Source of the DNA: an uncultured Gammaproteobacteria bacterium
GTDB taxonomy: Bacteria > Pseudomonadota > Gammaproteobacteria > Xanthomonadales > Xanthomonadaceae
DNA length: 51,514 nucleotides
Direction of reading: 5' to 3'
NCBI GenBank assembly: GCA_903942465.1
Contig: CAJAPA010000147.1
Span: 1 to 51,514, forward strand
Both the position numbers and the translations under genes were made by a program. Under the pieces are notes generated by a model. That model saw nothing but the letters and a program-made list of their open reading frames with translations, was not told the DNA's origin and did not search any database. Numbering within the stretch: the stretch's first letter is position 1; each line of letters opens with the position of its first letter. Shown here piece by piece: positions 1 through 9,100 of this stretch.

Positions 1-435
1 GATGATCACACCGGAAAGCAAATGGATGGGCACCAGCATCATCATCAACGGAAATCCGACCAGGAAGAAGATGAGATACACCAAAGGCACGGCCACCATG
101 GCGGCGGTAATGATGGAAACCAGAAGATTCCGCCAATAATAGCCAAGCGCGAACACCGGAATGTCGAAGCGCCCGAACTCGATTGAGAGTGACAGGCACC
201 GGCGTAAAAAACGCCATTGCCAGGGAAACGAAAGCAATGTACTCAATGATGCTCCGCACACATAAAGCATGAGCACGGTTTCGCGTGAGACACTGGCGAA
301 CGAAACCGGTTTTTCGGGCGGGAGATACGCCATCAATGCGGCTGCCGCAACCATCAAGGGGAGATTGACCAGCACGTAAAGCGGCCCGAAATCGCGCCAG
401 CTTTGCCAATGGGCCGAATCCGTCTTCAGGCCCAT
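1..435 (-). CDS. Membrane protein of unknown family (3' part beyond left edge)
   Basis: An uninterrupted frame of 145 codons runs from an ATG at 433-435 off the left edge. The start overlaps the last codons of the GST gene (TGA at 426-428), so translation is probably coupled. The visible part has hydrophobic stretches at about residues 19-38 and 54-70, and a long one at 107-145 that probably makes two helices. Between them lies a basic, aromatic segment (WQWRFLRRCL) likely to face the cytoplasm. I do not recognise the family. It looks like the last gene of an alaA-GST-membrane protein operon, and nothing in it suggests a catalytic site. Confidence 0.6.
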   Translation of the reverse strand, partial: MGLKTDSAHWQSWRDFGPLYVLVNLPLMVAAAALMAYLPPEKPVSFASVSRETVLMLYVCGASLSTLLSFPWQWRFLRRCLSLSIEFGRFDIPVFALGYYWRNLLVSIITAAMVAVPLVYLIFFLVGFPLMMMLVPIHLLSGVII

Positions 436-1058
436 TCGGTCAGTCCTTCGGACTCATACAGCGCCTTCCAGCTCGGGCGGGCTTTCATCAGGGCCGCCAA
501 GCTGGCAAGTGCCGGATAGTCCAAAGCCGTTTTCGGCATGTTACGTGACCAGCGCATCAGCATCACCAGCATAAAATCGGCCACGGACGCGCTTTCACCC
601 AACAGATAGGGCCCGTTCTTGGCCAGATGCGCATCGAGATTGGAGAAAACCGCGTGGATACGCGCCTCAGCGGCAGCCTTCCCAGCCTCGGCATGGTCTT
701 CACCGGCGGCTTCGCTCGGATACCACCAGAGCCGGAACGGCGGCTGAAGCGTATTGGCCAGATGGAACATCCATTGCAGGAGTTCGCCGCGCTTGGCGCT
801 TCCCGGAGTAGGAATCAGGCCTGACTCCGGCTTTGCCTCGGCCAGAAGCACGGCCATGGCGGCAGCCTCGCACATCGGTTTACCGTCAATCAGCAAAGTC
901 GGTACCACGCCACTCGGATTGAGCGCGAGATACGCCGGAGTCTTGTGTTCGCGCGCGGCGATGTCGAGCTTGACCAGCTGATGCGGCAGATCAAGATCAA
1001 GAAGCAGCCAATGAACCACGAGGCTGGCGGCGCCGGGTGCGTAATAAAGTGTATACAT
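426..1058 (-). CDS. Glutathione S-transferase family protein
   Basis: A 210-residue cytosolic GST-fold protein. The N-terminal thioredoxin-like half begins MYTLYYAPGAAS and carries the cis-proline segment GVVPTL. An all-alpha C-terminal half follows, with the usual VADFMLV segment. I start it at the ATG at 1056-1058, because an AGGGGAC ribosome site sits just upstream and because a GST begins with this beta strand; a longer in-frame extension to 1103 lacks family resemblance. The usual E-S pair that holds the gamma-glutamyl group reads E-A here (MCEAAAM), so glutathione binding may be altered. It lies 13 nt after alaA, so it is probably co-transcribed. The substrate cannot be told from sequence. 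Confidence 0.85.
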   Translation of the reverse strand: MYTLYYAPGAASLVVHWLLLDLDLPHQLVKLDIAAREHKTPAYLALNPSGVVPTLLIDGKPMCEAAAMAVLLAEAKPESGLIPTPGSAKRGELLQWMFHLANTLQPPFRLWWYPSEAAGEDHAEAGKAAAEARIHAVFSNLDAHLAKNGPYLLGESASVADFMLVMLMRWSRNMPKTALDYPALASLAALMKARPSWKALYESEGLTEWA

Positions 1059-1071
1059 GGCAGTCCCCTGG

Positions 1072-2298
1072 TCAGGTGCCGTGACGGGCACGGTAATCGG
1101 CAAGGAAGCGTTCGATACGGTCGAGCGCCTCGGTCATTTCATCGGTATTGGGCAGGAACACGACGCGCACGTGATCGTGATTCGGCCAGTTGAATCCGGT
1201 GCCCTGCACCAACAGTACTTTTTCCTGCTCCAGCAGTTCGGTGATGAACTTCTGGTCGTCGGCGATGGGATACACCGCCGGATCGAATTTCGGGAACAGA
1301 TACAGGGCGCCTTTGGGCTTGACGCAACTGACTCCGGGAATAGCGGTCAAACGCTGCCAGGCCAGATCGCGCTGCCGGGTTAATCGCCCATCGGCGGCAA
1401 CCAGCTGTGCGATGCTCTGCGTGCCGCCGAGTGCGGTCTGGATGGCATACTGCGCCGGCACGTTGGCGCACAGCCGCATCGAGGTGACGATGTTGAGACC
1501 GTCGATGTAGTCTTTGGCATGCTCACGCTCGCCGCTGAGAATCATCCAGCCGGCGCGGTAACCGCAGGCCCGGTAATTTTTGGAAAGCCCGCCGAAACTG
1601 ATGCAGAACACGTCTTCAGCCAAGGAAGCCAATGCGATATGGGTTTCACCGTCGTACAGGGTCTTGTCGTAGATTTCATCGGCAAACACCAGCAACTGGT
1701 GTTCGCGGGCAATCTGCAATAAGGCCTCCAGCATCGGTTTCGGATAAACGGCACCGGTCGGATTATTGGGATTAATGACCACCAGCGCCTTGGTGTTCGG
1801 CGTAATACGCGCGCGCAGGTCGGTAAGATCCGGTTGCCAGTCGGCGGCTTCATCGCACAGATAATGCACCGGCTTTCCACCGGACAGGGAAACCGCCGCC
1901 GTCCACAGCGGATAGTCCGGCGCCGGCACCAGCACCTCATCGCCATCATCGAGCAAGGCGTTCATGGCCAGCAGAATCAGTTCGGACACGCCGTTGCCGA
2001 TGTAAATGTCCTCCATGCCGACACCGCGGATGCCGCAGTCCTGGGCATAGTTCATCACCGCCTTGCGCGCGGAATAAATACCCTTGGAATCACTGTAGCC
2101 GCCGGCGCGGTTCAGATTGCCGATGACATCGCGGACAATGTCATCCGGTGGGTTGAATCCGAATACGGCCAGATTGCCGATATTGAGCTTGATGATGCTG
2201 TGGCCCTGATCTTCGAGCTCTTTCGCGCGCTCCAGCGCCGGACCGCGGATTTCATAACAGACCTGGTCGAGCTTTCGGGATTTTTTCAGGTTTTTCAT
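1072..2298 (-). CDS. alaA: Alanine aminotransferase, AlaA type (pyridoxal-phosphate)
   Basis: A 408-residue class I/II aminotransferase very close to E. coli AlaA across its length: N-terminal KLDQVCYEIRGPALERAKEL, mid PAPDYPLWTAAVSLSGGK, VVINPNNPTGAVYPK, and MRLCANVPAQYAIQTALGG. The family interconverts alanine plus 2-oxoglutarate and pyruvate plus glutamate in the cytoplasm. The lysine expected to bind PLP is about K241 in GGLSKNYRACGYRAGW. One oddity is that residues 41-48 read GNLAVFGF where the relatives I remember have GNPAPFGF, so a normally invariant proline is lost next to the active site. It is the first gene of the minus-strand alaA-GST-membrane protein row and diverges from the SOUL-family gene. 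Confidence 0.93.
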   Translation of the reverse strand: MKNLKKSRKLDQVCYEIRGPALERAKELEDQGHSIIKLNIGNLAVFGFNPPDDIVRDVIGNLNRAGGYSDSKGIYSARKAVMNYAQDCGIRGVGMEDIYIGNGVSELILLAMNALLDDGDEVLVPAPDYPLWTAAVSLSGGKPVHYLCDEAADWQPDLTDLRARITPNTKALVVINPNNPTGAVYPKPMLEALLQIAREHQLLVFADEIYDKTLYDGETHIALASLAEDVFCISFGGLSKNYRACGYRAGWMILSGEREHAKDYIDGLNIVTSMRLCANVPAQYAIQTALGGTQSIAQLVAADGRLTRQRDLAWQRLTAIPGVSCVKPKGALYLFPKFDPAVYPIADDQKFITELLEQEKVLLVQGTGFNWPNHDHVRVVFLPNTDEMTEALDRIERFLADYRARHGT

Positions 2299-2394
2299 GG
2301 TGAACTCGGCATCAATACCCCGTAATGATACCGCAAGGCATACACCACCATCACGCCCCTGGCATTAGTTTGGAGACTGGAATAGGAGTCAATC

Positions 2395-3003
2395 ATGTCG
2401 AAATTCCCGCTTCTGGGCCTTCTCTTGTGGAGCAGCAGCCTGATGGCCATCGAACAGCCCCGTTACAGCGTTCTGAAGGAATTCGGCGGCGGCATTGAAG
2501 TCCGCCAGTACGATGCGTACATCATCGCCGAAACCGAAATCAAGGCGGCCGATGCCGATCAGGCCGGCAATCTGGCCTTCAAGCGGCTTGGCGGCTATAT
2601 CTTCGGCGGCAACCGCACGAAACAGTCCATTGCGATGACCGCCCCCGTGAGCCAGGCCAAAAGCGAAAAAATCGAAATGACCGCACCGGTAAGCCAGACC
2701 CTGAAGACCGACGGCGTCTGGCTGGTTTCGTTTGTGATGCCCCAAAGCTATACGCTGGCTACTTTGCCGGTTCCGAACGACCCTACGGTTTATTTCAAAA
2801 CCGTTCCCGCCCGCAAAGTCCTGGCCATCCGGTTCTCGGGGCGCTGGACCGAACAGAGCTTCGCACAGCATCAAGCAGAGCTGCTGGCTGCCGTCAAGAA
2901 AAATGCCTTGAAAAGCATCGGCAACACCTGGACGGCACGCTACGATCCGCCCTTCATGCCGGGATTCATGCGCCGCAATGAAGTGATGATCGAACTGCGC
3001 TGA
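2395..3003 (+). CDS. SOUL family haem-binding-like protein, exported
   Basis: A 202-residue protein. A cleavable signal peptide (about residues 1-18, ending LMA) is followed by a SOUL/HBP domain over nearly all the rest: YSVLKEFGGGIEVRQYDAY, then the repeated MTAPVSQ segments, and a C-terminal RYDPPFMPGFMRRNEVMI typical of bacterial SOUL proteins. It probably acts in the periplasm; haem binding is known for some members, but the role of the bacterial ones is unsettled. AGGAG lies a few bases before the ATG. Its TGA is immediately followed by the fumarase stop on the other strand, with no intervening base and no terminator, so the two convergent transcripts must overlap. Confidence 0.88.
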   Translation: MSKFPLLGLLLWSSSLMAIEQPRYSVLKEFGGGIEVRQYDAYIIAETEIKAADADQAGNLAFKRLGGYIFGGNRTKQSIAMTAPVSQAKSEKIEMTAPVSQTLKTDGVWLVSFVMPQSYTLATLPVPNDPTVYFKTVPARKVLAIRFSGRWTEQSFAQHQAELLAAVKKNALKSIGNTWTARYDPPFMPGFMRRNEVMIELR

Positions 3004-4518
3004 TTATTCCAGTACCACCGGAATCTTGCCGATACGGGCCTGCCACAGTTTCGGGCCTGTGTTATGGACTGACTCGCCGGTACTGTCCACCGCGACAGTG
3101 ACCGGCATGTCCTTGACCGTGAATTCGTAAATCGCTTCCATGCCCAGATCCTCGAAGCCCACCACTTTTGCGGCCTTAATGGCCTTCGACACCAGGTAGG
3201 CGGCGCCGCCGACCGCCATCAGATACACCGATTTATGCTTCTTGATGGCCTCGATGGCCGCCGGGCCGCGTTCGGATTTGCCAATCATGCCGATCATGCC
3301 GGTCTGTGCCAGCACCTGTTCGGTGAATTTATCCATACGGGTGGCGGTAGTCGGGCCGGCCGGACCGACCACTTCATCGCGTACCGGATCGACCGGACCG
3401 ACGTAATAGATCATCTTGCCGGTGAAATCGACCGGCAATTTTTCGCCCCGGTTGAGCATTTCCACCATGCGCTTGTGCGCGGCATCACGGCCGGTGTACA
3501 TCTTGCCGCTGAGCAGCAGGGTTTCACCGGGCTTCCAGGTCGCGGTTTCGGCCGGAGTCAGCGTATCGAGATTGACCGGGCGCGACTGCTTGAAATCCAG
3601 GGCCAATTGCGGCCAATCGGCCAAGGACGGCGGATCCAGACTGACCGGGCCACTGCCATCAAGAGTAAAGTGCGCGTGGCGCGTGGCGGCGCAATTCGGT
3701 ATCAAGGCCACTGGAAGATTGGCGGCATGGGTCGGGAAATCCTTTACTTTGACATCCAGCACAGTGGTCAGACCGCCGAGCCCCTGTGCGCCGATACCGA
3801 GCGCATTCACCTTCTCGAACAGTTCCAGCCGGAGCTCTTCAGCACGATTGGACGGGCCACGGGCTTTCAGGTCATTGATGTCGATGGGTTCCATCAGGGC
3901 TTCTTTGGCCAAGAGCATGGCCTTTTCGGCCGTTCCACCGATGCCGATACCGAGCATGCCCGGCGGGCACCAGCCAGCCCCCATGGTCGGCACAGTCTTG
4001 ATCACCCAGTCGACGATGGAATCGGACGGATTGAGCATGGCGAATTTCGATTTGGCTTCCGAACCGCCGCCCTTGGCCGCCACGATGACATCGACCGTGG
4101 CGCCCGGCACCACCTTCATGTTGACCACGGCCGGGGTGTTGTCCTTGGTGTTGATACGCTTGCCGGCCGGATCGGCCAGCACTGAGGCCCGCAGTTTGTT
4201 ATCCGGGTGATTGTAGGCACGGCGAACGCCTTCATTGACCATGTCCTCGACCGACATCGTCGCGTCCCAACGCACATCCATGCCGATATCCAGAAACACG
4301 GTGACGATGCCGGTGTCCTGACACAAGGGCCGGTGGCCCTCGGCGCTCATCCGAGAATTGATCAGGATCTGCGCCATCGCATCCTTGGCTGCCGGTGATT
4401 CCTCGCGCGCATAGGCCGCAGCCAGATTGGTGATGTAATCGACCGGATGGTAATAGGAAATGTACTGCAGGGCATCGGCGATGCTTTCGATGAAATCGGC
4501 TTGCTTGATAACGGCCAT
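3004..4518 (-). CDS. fumA: Fumarate hydratase, class I (iron-sulfur)
   Basis: A 504-residue class I fumarase: an N-terminal alpha domain (PLCQDTG, GAGWCPPGM, IPNCAATRHAHF) joined to a C-terminal beta domain (SGKMYTGRDAAHKRM, GPAGPTTATRMDKF). It interconverts fumarate and malate in the TCA cycle with an oxygen-sensitive [4Fe-4S] cluster. C66, C184 and C276 are the plausible cluster ligands, and all are in place. The start has a strong GAGGAG site. A minus-strand TATAAT lies 22 nt upstream (4540-4545) without a good -35, so it may have its own promoter as well as read-through from galU. The symbol is for the class; some genomes call the same protein fumB. Confidence 0.94.
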   Translation of the reverse strand: MAVIKQADFIESIADALQYISYYHPVDYITNLAAAYAREESPAAKDAMAQILINSRMSAEGHRPLCQDTGIVTVFLDIGMDVRWDATMSVEDMVNEGVRRAYNHPDNKLRASVLADPAGKRINTKDNTPAVVNMKVVPGATVDVIVAAKGGGSEAKSKFAMLNPSDSIVDWVIKTVPTMGAGWCPPGMLGIGIGGTAEKAMLLAKEALMEPIDINDLKARGPSNRAEELRLELFEKVNALGIGAQGLGGLTTVLDVKVKDFPTHAANLPVALIPNCAATRHAHFTLDGSGPVSLDPPSLADWPQLALDFKQSRPVNLDTLTPAETATWKPGETLLLSGKMYTGRDAAHKRMVEMLNRGEKLPVDFTGKMIYYVGPVDPVRDEVVGPAGPTTATRMDKFTEQVLAQTGMIGMIGKSERGPAAIEAIKKHKSVYLMAVGGAAYLVSKAIKAAKVVGFEDLGMEAIYEFTVKDMPVTVAVDSTGESVHNTGPKLWQARIGKIPVVLE

Positions 4519-4572
4519 GACGGTTCTCCTCAGGCCGTTATTATAAACCGCGTCGGCAGAAGCGATGCCGGA

Positions 4573-5454
4573 TTATTTCGCCGCCAGTGCCGCCTGCATG
4601 TAGGCTCTGGCCTCGGCCGCCAGATCATCATGGTCGAGCGCGTATTGGATGGTGGCCTCGATCAGTCCGATACGGGTACCGCAGTCGAAACGACGCCCCT
4701 CGAACTGGTAAGCCAGCACTTTTTCCTGTTTAAGCAGCCCGGCAATGGCATCCGTCAACTGGATCTCCCCGCCCGTGCCCGAGCGTGTTTTTTCGAGAAT
4801 GGGAAAAATTGCCCCGCTGAGCACATAACGGCCGACTACGGCCAGATTACTTGGGGCGATCTCCGGCTTGGGCTTCTCGACGATCTGTTCGATGGCGCCG
4901 AACCGGCCGGTAAAATTCGGGGCCGACACAATGCCGTAACTCGAGGTTTGTTCCTGGGGCACCTGCTGCACGGAAATGACGCTGGCATTCTCCTTTCCGG
5001 CAAGATCGACCATCTGGCCCAATGCCCCCCTGCCCTTGCTCCAGATCAGATCATCGGGAAGCAGCACAGCGAAAGGCTCGTTGCCGATGACCGGCTTCGC
5101 GCACAGGACGGCATGGCCGAGCCCCAGTGCTTCGGTTTGGGTAACGAAAACGCAGCGCACATGCTTTGGCAGAACGTCACGGATCATTGCCAGCAGTTCG
5201 GACTTGCCGGCTTTTTCCAGTTTCTGTTCAAGCTCATAGGCCTTGTCGAAATAATCGGCAACGGCATGCTTGTAGCGGTTGGTGACGAACACCAGGGTAT
5301 CGATGCCGGCCTCGATGGCTTCATCGACCGCATACTGGATCAGCGGCTTATCGACAACCGGAAGCATTTCCTTGGGCACCGTCTTGGTGGCTGGCAGAAA
5401 CCGGGTGCCAAGCCCGGCGACCGGAAATACCGCTTTCTTCACTTGGAATGTCAT
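4573..5454 (-). CDS. galU: UTP--glucose-1-phosphate uridylyltransferase
   Basis: A 293-residue cytosolic nucleotidyltransferase that makes UDP-glucose from UTP and glucose-1-phosphate for surface polysaccharide, LPS core and related pathways. The nucleotide-binding loop GLGTRFLPATKTVPKEML sits at the N-terminus. Other family marks are VDKPLIQYAVDEAIEAG, LPDDLIW and the late FDCGTRIGLIEATIQYAL. Full length for bacterial GalU. It follows lapB by 13 nt in the same direction and precedes fumA by 54 nt. Its position next to lapA/lapB fits an envelope-polysaccharide role. Confidence 0.95.
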   Translation of the reverse strand: MTFQVKKAVFPVAGLGTRFLPATKTVPKEMLPVVDKPLIQYAVDEAIEAGIDTLVFVTNRYKHAVADYFDKAYELEQKLEKAGKSELLAMIRDVLPKHVRCVFVTQTEALGLGHAVLCAKPVIGNEPFAVLLPDDLIWSKGRGALGQMVDLAGKENASVISVQQVPQEQTSSYGIVSAPNFTGRFGAIEQIVEKPKPEIAPSNLAVVGRYVLSGAIFPILEKTRSGTGGEIQLTDAIAGLLKQEKVLAYQFEGRRFDCGTRIGLIEATIQYALDHDDLAAEARAYMQAALAAK

Positions 5455-5467
5455 TGATCGTCCTTGT

Positions 5468-6640
5468 TCATGATCCCAACAGGTTGAGCAGCGGCTTCAC
5501 GCTGCCCCAATGCTTGCAGCTCGGACACTGCCAATGGTGGGCTCGGGCGCCGAAACCGCAGTTGACGCAACGGTAATTGGCGGAACGCACCAGCAGCTGG
5601 TCGGTAATCTGCTTGAGTGTTTTCAGGGTTTCGACCGGCTCGTCTCCGGGGTTGGCGACGGCTTTTTCAAGCAGGACCGCTTCGCCACGGACAGAGGGGC
5701 GCTGCAGCAGCTGTTTGGCCAGGAATTCCTGTGCGGCCATCGGACCTTCATCGCGCTCGATGAGATCGGTCAGTGCCAGCAACGGCGTGACGCCGGCATA
5801 CTGCTCGATGACCTCTTGCAGAAAACCCCGGGCCCGCATCAATTCGGCACGGCGTTCGTAGCACTCCATCAGCTGCGGGAGTATTTCAGGCAGATAGTCG
5901 ACGTCATGACGCGCAACACGCTCGAAAGCACGGATGGCGCCGGCATCGTTGTTTTCCAGAAGATCGAGCCTTCCTTCGATCATACCGGCGCGGACGCATT
6001 GGGAGTCTGAAGAATAAGCCGCCGCGATGCGATCGCGTGCCGCTTTGAGATTGCCCTCATGCACGTGCTTCTCGGCCAATTCGCAATGATAGTGGGCAAT
6101 GCTCTCACCCATGGCTTCGCCGGTGATCTGCTCGTATTTCAGGGCATACACGATCGCCTGTTGCCAATCCCGTTCGGACTGATAGATAGCAATCAGCTGC
6201 TGAAGCGCTTTCGGGGCATGCACGCCCATCTGCACCAAGTCGTTGAACAGGGTTTCGGCACGGTCTAGCAGGCCGGCGCGCATGTAATCTTCGCCCAGCT
6301 CAAGCACTGCACGGGTTTTCTGTTCTTCGCTGAGGCCGGTGCGCGCCACCAGATTCTGGTGCAGGCGGATGGCGCGGTCGACCTCGCCCCTGCGCCGGAA
6401 CAGATGGCCCAGGGCGAACTGGGTCTCGACGGTTTCTTTGTCGACTTCAGCTATCTGGAGGAATATTTCGAGCGCCTTGTCCTGCTGTTCATTCAGCAGA
6501 TAATTCAGGCCGCGGAAGTAGGTATTGGACAGGCGCGATATCTTGGCGCCGCCCTTGATTTCACCGCCCCGCCGGCCGAGCAGCCAGCCGATGGCAATGG
6601 CCGCCGGAATCAGCAACAACCAGGCGACATTGGTCATCAT
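5468..6640 (-). CDS. lapB: Lipopolysaccharide assembly protein B (TPR and rubredoxin-like metal site)
   Basis: A 390-residue homologue of LapB/YciM. A single N-terminal membrane helix (about 4-20, then GRRGG) anchors it to the inner membrane. Tetratricopeptide repeats fill most of the cytoplasmic part (for example QFALGHLFRRRGEVDRAIRL). The C-terminus has a rubredoxin-like metal knuckle, CVNC at 358-361 and CPSC at 372-375. In E. coli, LapB couples LPS supply to FtsH-mediated degradation of LpxC. The ATG overlaps the lapA stop by 4 nt, the usual lapA-lapB coupling. All four metal cysteines are present. Confidence 0.94.
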   Translation of the reverse strand: MMTNVAWLLLIPAAIAIGWLLGRRGGEIKGGAKISRLSNTYFRGLNYLLNEQQDKALEIFLQIAEVDKETVETQFALGHLFRRRGEVDRAIRLHQNLVARTGLSEEQKTRAVLELGEDYMRAGLLDRAETLFNDLVQMGVHAPKALQQLIAIYQSERDWQQAIVYALKYEQITGEAMGESIAHYHCELAEKHVHEGNLKAARDRIAAAYSSDSQCVRAGMIEGRLDLLENNDAGAIRAFERVARHDVDYLPEILPQLMECYERRAELMRARGFLQEVIEQYAGVTPLLALTDLIERDEGPMAAQEFLAKQLLQRPSVRGEAVLLEKAVANPGDEPVETLKTLKQITDQLLVRSANYRCVNCGFGARAHHWQCPSCKHWGSVKPLLNLLGS

Positions 6641-6891
6641 GCGGAATTACCGGTTTCGGAAGCCGCTTTGACCGGTTTCGGCAAAGTACGCTTGTCAGTC
6701 AGCAGACTGATGCTGGCCAAAGCGCCGCCGATGACCGCTCCGGCAAGAACGCAGAGGAGAAGCGCGAGGCCGAGATGGGCCTGATAGCGCACGAAGAACA
6801 GATCGATGGATATGGTCTGCTGGTTGAGTGCACCGAGCGCGATGCCCGCCAGCACGAACAACAGGGCAATAATGGCTTTGAGCGCACGCAT
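6637..6891 (-). CDS. lapA: Lipopolysaccharide assembly protein A (DUF1049)
   Basis: An 84-residue inner-membrane protein with two hydrophobic helices (about 4-22 and 38-60) separated by NQQTISIDLFFVRYQAHLGL, the conserved DUF1049 pattern. LapA works with LapB in the LPS-assembly complex. It starts 49 nt after ihfB with GGAGACGG before the ATG and overlaps lapB by 4 nt. Length and position match the ihfB-lapA-lapB order of many gammaproteobacteria. Confidence 0.9.
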   Translation of the reverse strand: MRALKAIIALLFVLAGIALGALNQQTISIDLFFVRYQAHLGLALLLCVLAGAVIGGALASISLLTDKRTLPKPVKAASETGNSA

Positions 6892-6940
6892 ATCCGTCTC
6901 CGTTCCGATTCCTGAAGCTTAACCGAAAAGGCCGGTGGAT

Positions 6941-7243
6941 TTAAGTGTGCGGCTGGATTTCGGTGACGTTGTTGACGCGGTCACGCAATTCCTTGCCCGG
7001 CTTGAAATGGGGCACGTGCTTGCCGCTGAGTTCGACCGCTTCGCCGGTCTTCGGGTTTCGGCCGGTACGGGCCGGACGGTAATGCAGCGAGAAACTGCCG
7101 AAGCCGCGGATTTCGATGCGTTTGCCCTCGGACAGCGAGGAACTCATCATTTCCAGAATGGTCTTGACCGCGAGGTCGACATCGTCCGCTTTCAGATGCG
7201 GCTGCTGCTTGGACAGGAATTCAATGAGCTCGGACTTGGTCAT
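6941..7243 (-). CDS. ihfB: Integration host factor subunit beta
   Basis: A 100-residue HU/IHF-family DNA-bending protein that pairs with IHF-alpha (not in this window). The beta arm carries GRNPKTGE with the intercalating proline at P64, and [19 protein letters not shown] is the signature of the family. It probably bends DNA at promoters, recombination sites and origins. It lies directly downstream of rpsA, as in E. coli, but a strong hairpin in the 56-nt gap suggests that only part of the rpsA transcripts continue into it. Confidence 0.95.
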   Translation of the reverse strand: MTKSELIEFLSKQQPHLKADDVDLAVKTILEMMSSSLSEGKRIEIRGFGSFSLHYRPARTGRNPKTGEAVELSGKHVPHFKPGKELRDRVNNVTEIQPHT

Positions 7244-7299
7244 ATTGGGATACCCGGTAAAATCCGGTCCGGCGTCATGCCGGACCGGATGGTGCTTGA
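7244..7299 (-). terminator. Strong hairpin between rpsA and ihfB
   Basis: A perfect 12-bp inverted repeat occupies 7262-7273 and 7279-7290 with a 5-nt loop. On the minus strand it is followed by TTTTA. The stem is very GC-rich but the T-run is short, so it may act as a partial terminator or as a 3' mRNA stabiliser that sets the ratio of S1 to IHF-beta mRNA. Confidence 0.6.
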
Positions 7300-8979
7300 T
7301 TACTCGCCTTTACCCATCTGTTCACGCAGCAGCGCGCCCAGCTTGGTGGTACCGCTGGAGGCATCGGCCTTGTTCACTTCGGCCAGGCTTTCCTGCAGTT
7401 CGGCTTCGTCTTTGGCGCGGATCGACAGTTGCATGACGCGGCCTTTGCGGTCGTTGCCGATGTACTTGGCTTCGATCACATCGCCCACTTTCAGATGCTG
7501 ACTGGCGTCTTCGATGCGCTCTTTGGCGATGTCGTTGGCTTTGACATAACCTTCGAGGCCGCCTTCGAGATCGATCACGGCGCCCTTGGCGTCGACTTCC
7601 TTCACGGTGCCCTTGACGATGGCGCCCTTCTGGGTGTTCGCGGTGAACTGGCCCATCGGATCCTGTTCCAGCTGCTTGACGCCCAGGGAGATGCGCTCGC
7701 GTTCCGGATCGACCGCCAGAACCACGGCTTCCAGATTGTCGCCTTTCTTCAGTTCACGCACGGCTTCTTCGCCGGTCGAGCTCCAGGAGATGTCGGACAG
7801 GTGGATCAGGCCGTCGATGCCGCCGTCCAGACCGATGAACACGCCGAAATCGGTGATCGACTTGATCTGGCCGGAGACTTTGTCGCCCTTCTTGAAGATG
7901 GCGGCGAAGGCTTCCCACGGATTGGAAACGCACTGCTTGATGCCGAGCGAAATGCGGCGGCGTTCAGCGTCGACGTCGAGAACCATGACTTCGACGTCAT
8001 CGCCCAGCTGGACGACCTTGCTCGGATTGACATTCTTGTTGGTCCAGTCCATTTCGGACACGTGCACCAACCCTTCCACGCCCGGTTCGATTTCGACGAA
8101 TGCACCGTAATCAGTGACGTTGGAGACCTTGCCGAAGGCACGGGTGTTGGCCGGGTAGCGGCGCGCGATGTTTTCCCACGGATCTTCACCCAGCTGCTTG
8201 AGGCCGAGCGAAACGCGGTTGCGTTCGCGGTCGTACTTGAGCACGCGGACCTGCAGTTCGTCGCCGACGTTGACCACTTCGGACGGATGACGGACGCGTT
8301 TCCAGGCCATGTCGGTGATGTGCAGCAGGCCGTCGACGCCGCCGAGATCGACGAATGCGCCGTAATCGGTGAGGTTCTTGACCACGCCGGTGACGATGGT
8401 GCCTTCGGTCAGGCGCTCCAGCATCTGCTCGCGTTCGGCGCTGTTTTCGGTTTCAACCACGGCACGGCGCGAAACAACGACATTGTTGCGCTTGCGGTCG
8501 AGCTTGATGATCTTGAATTCCAGTTCCTTGCCTTCCAGGTAACCCGGGTCGCGCACGGGGCGCACATCCACCAGGGAGCCGGGCAGGAAGGCGCGCACTT
8601 CGCGGATATCGACCGTGAAGCCGCCTTTGACTTTGCCGCTGATACGGCCGGTGACGATTTCGCCGGCGTCCATAACGGTTTCCAATTCGTCCCAGACCAG
8701 CGCTTTTTTCGCCTTGTCACGGGAAAGGATGGTTTCGCCGAAACCGTTCTCGACGGCTTCCAGCGCAACTTTGACGATATCGCCCACGGCGACTTCGATT
8801 TCGCCCTGTTCGTTGCGGAACTGATTGATGTCGATGACACCTTCCGACTTCAGGCCGACGTTGACGACGACGACGTCGGCACGGATTTCTTCCACGGTGC
8901 CGGTGACGATGGCGCCGGATTTCAGGTTATTAAGGGATGTTTGGCTTTGCTCAAACAGTTCTGCAAATGATTCGGTCAT
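7300..8979 (-). CDS. rpsA: 30S ribosomal protein S1
   Basis: A 559-residue S1 with six S1 RNA-binding repeats at about 20-90, 105-172, 193-261, 278-348, 365-435 and 452-521; repeats 3-6 show the recurrent DYGAFV/DFGVFI and [16 protein letters not shown] pattern. It recruits mRNA to the small subunit. I start at the ATG at 8977-8979 ([12 protein letters not shown]): it gives the family N-terminus and length, and a GAGAG site precedes it. The in-frame extension to 9192 is non-homologous and runs through a hairpin-rich leader. It follows cmk by 121 nt, the classical cmk-rpsA-ihfB arrangement. Confidence 0.97.
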   Translation of the reverse strand: MTESFAELFEQSQTSLNNLKSGAIVTGTVEEIRADVVVVNVGLKSEGVIDINQFRNEQGEIEVAVGDIVKVALEAVENGFGETILSRDKAKKALVWDELETVMDAGEIVTGRISGKVKGGFTVDIREVRAFLPGSLVDVRPVRDPGYLEGKELEFKIIKLDRKRNNVVVSRRAVVETENSAEREQMLERLTEGTIVTGVVKNLTDYGAFVDLGGVDGLLHITDMAWKRVRHPSEVVNVGDELQVRVLKYDRERNRVSLGLKQLGEDPWENIARRYPANTRAFGKVSNVTDYGAFVEIEPGVEGLVHVSEMDWTNKNVNPSKVVQLGDDVEVMVLDVDAERRRISLGIKQCVSNPWEAFAAIFKKGDKVSGQIKSITDFGVFIGLDGGIDGLIHLSDISWSSTGEEAVRELKKGDNLEAVVLAVDPERERISLGVKQLEQDPMGQFTANTQKGAIVKGTVKEVDAKGAVIDLEGGLEGYVKANDIAKERIEDASQHLKVGDVIEAKYIGNDRKGRVMQLSIRAKDEAELQESLAEVNKADASSGTTKLGALLREQMGKGE

Positions 8980-9030
8980 GATTAACTCTCGAGTTGATGA
9001 ACAGGTTGCCGGACTAGGCAACCCACCTGT
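8980..9030 (-). promoter_or_regulatory. rpsA mRNA leader with two hairpins
   Basis: Read on the minus strand, the leader has a 7-bp stem (9017-9023 with 9004-9010, six-base loop) that can extend by an outer ACAGGT/ACCTGT pairing (9025-9030 with 9001-9006). A second, small inverted repeat at 8984-8995 contains the GAGAG ribosome site itself. S1 of E. coli is known to repress its own translation through a structured leader; that this leader does the same is inferred. Confidence 0.5.
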
Positions 9031-9100
9031 TGTGTGCGGATGCACGTTGAAAATCCCTGCCGGGGCAGAGGCCTGTCCTATTGCGGAATCGGAAACCCGC

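Noticed and set aside
7429-8970. A 513-codon open frame on the plus strand opposite rpsA
   Set aside because: It mirrors the S1 repeats, so codon bias of the real gene keeps the opposite frame open. Its protein is rich in His, Asp, Phe and Val and has no family character.
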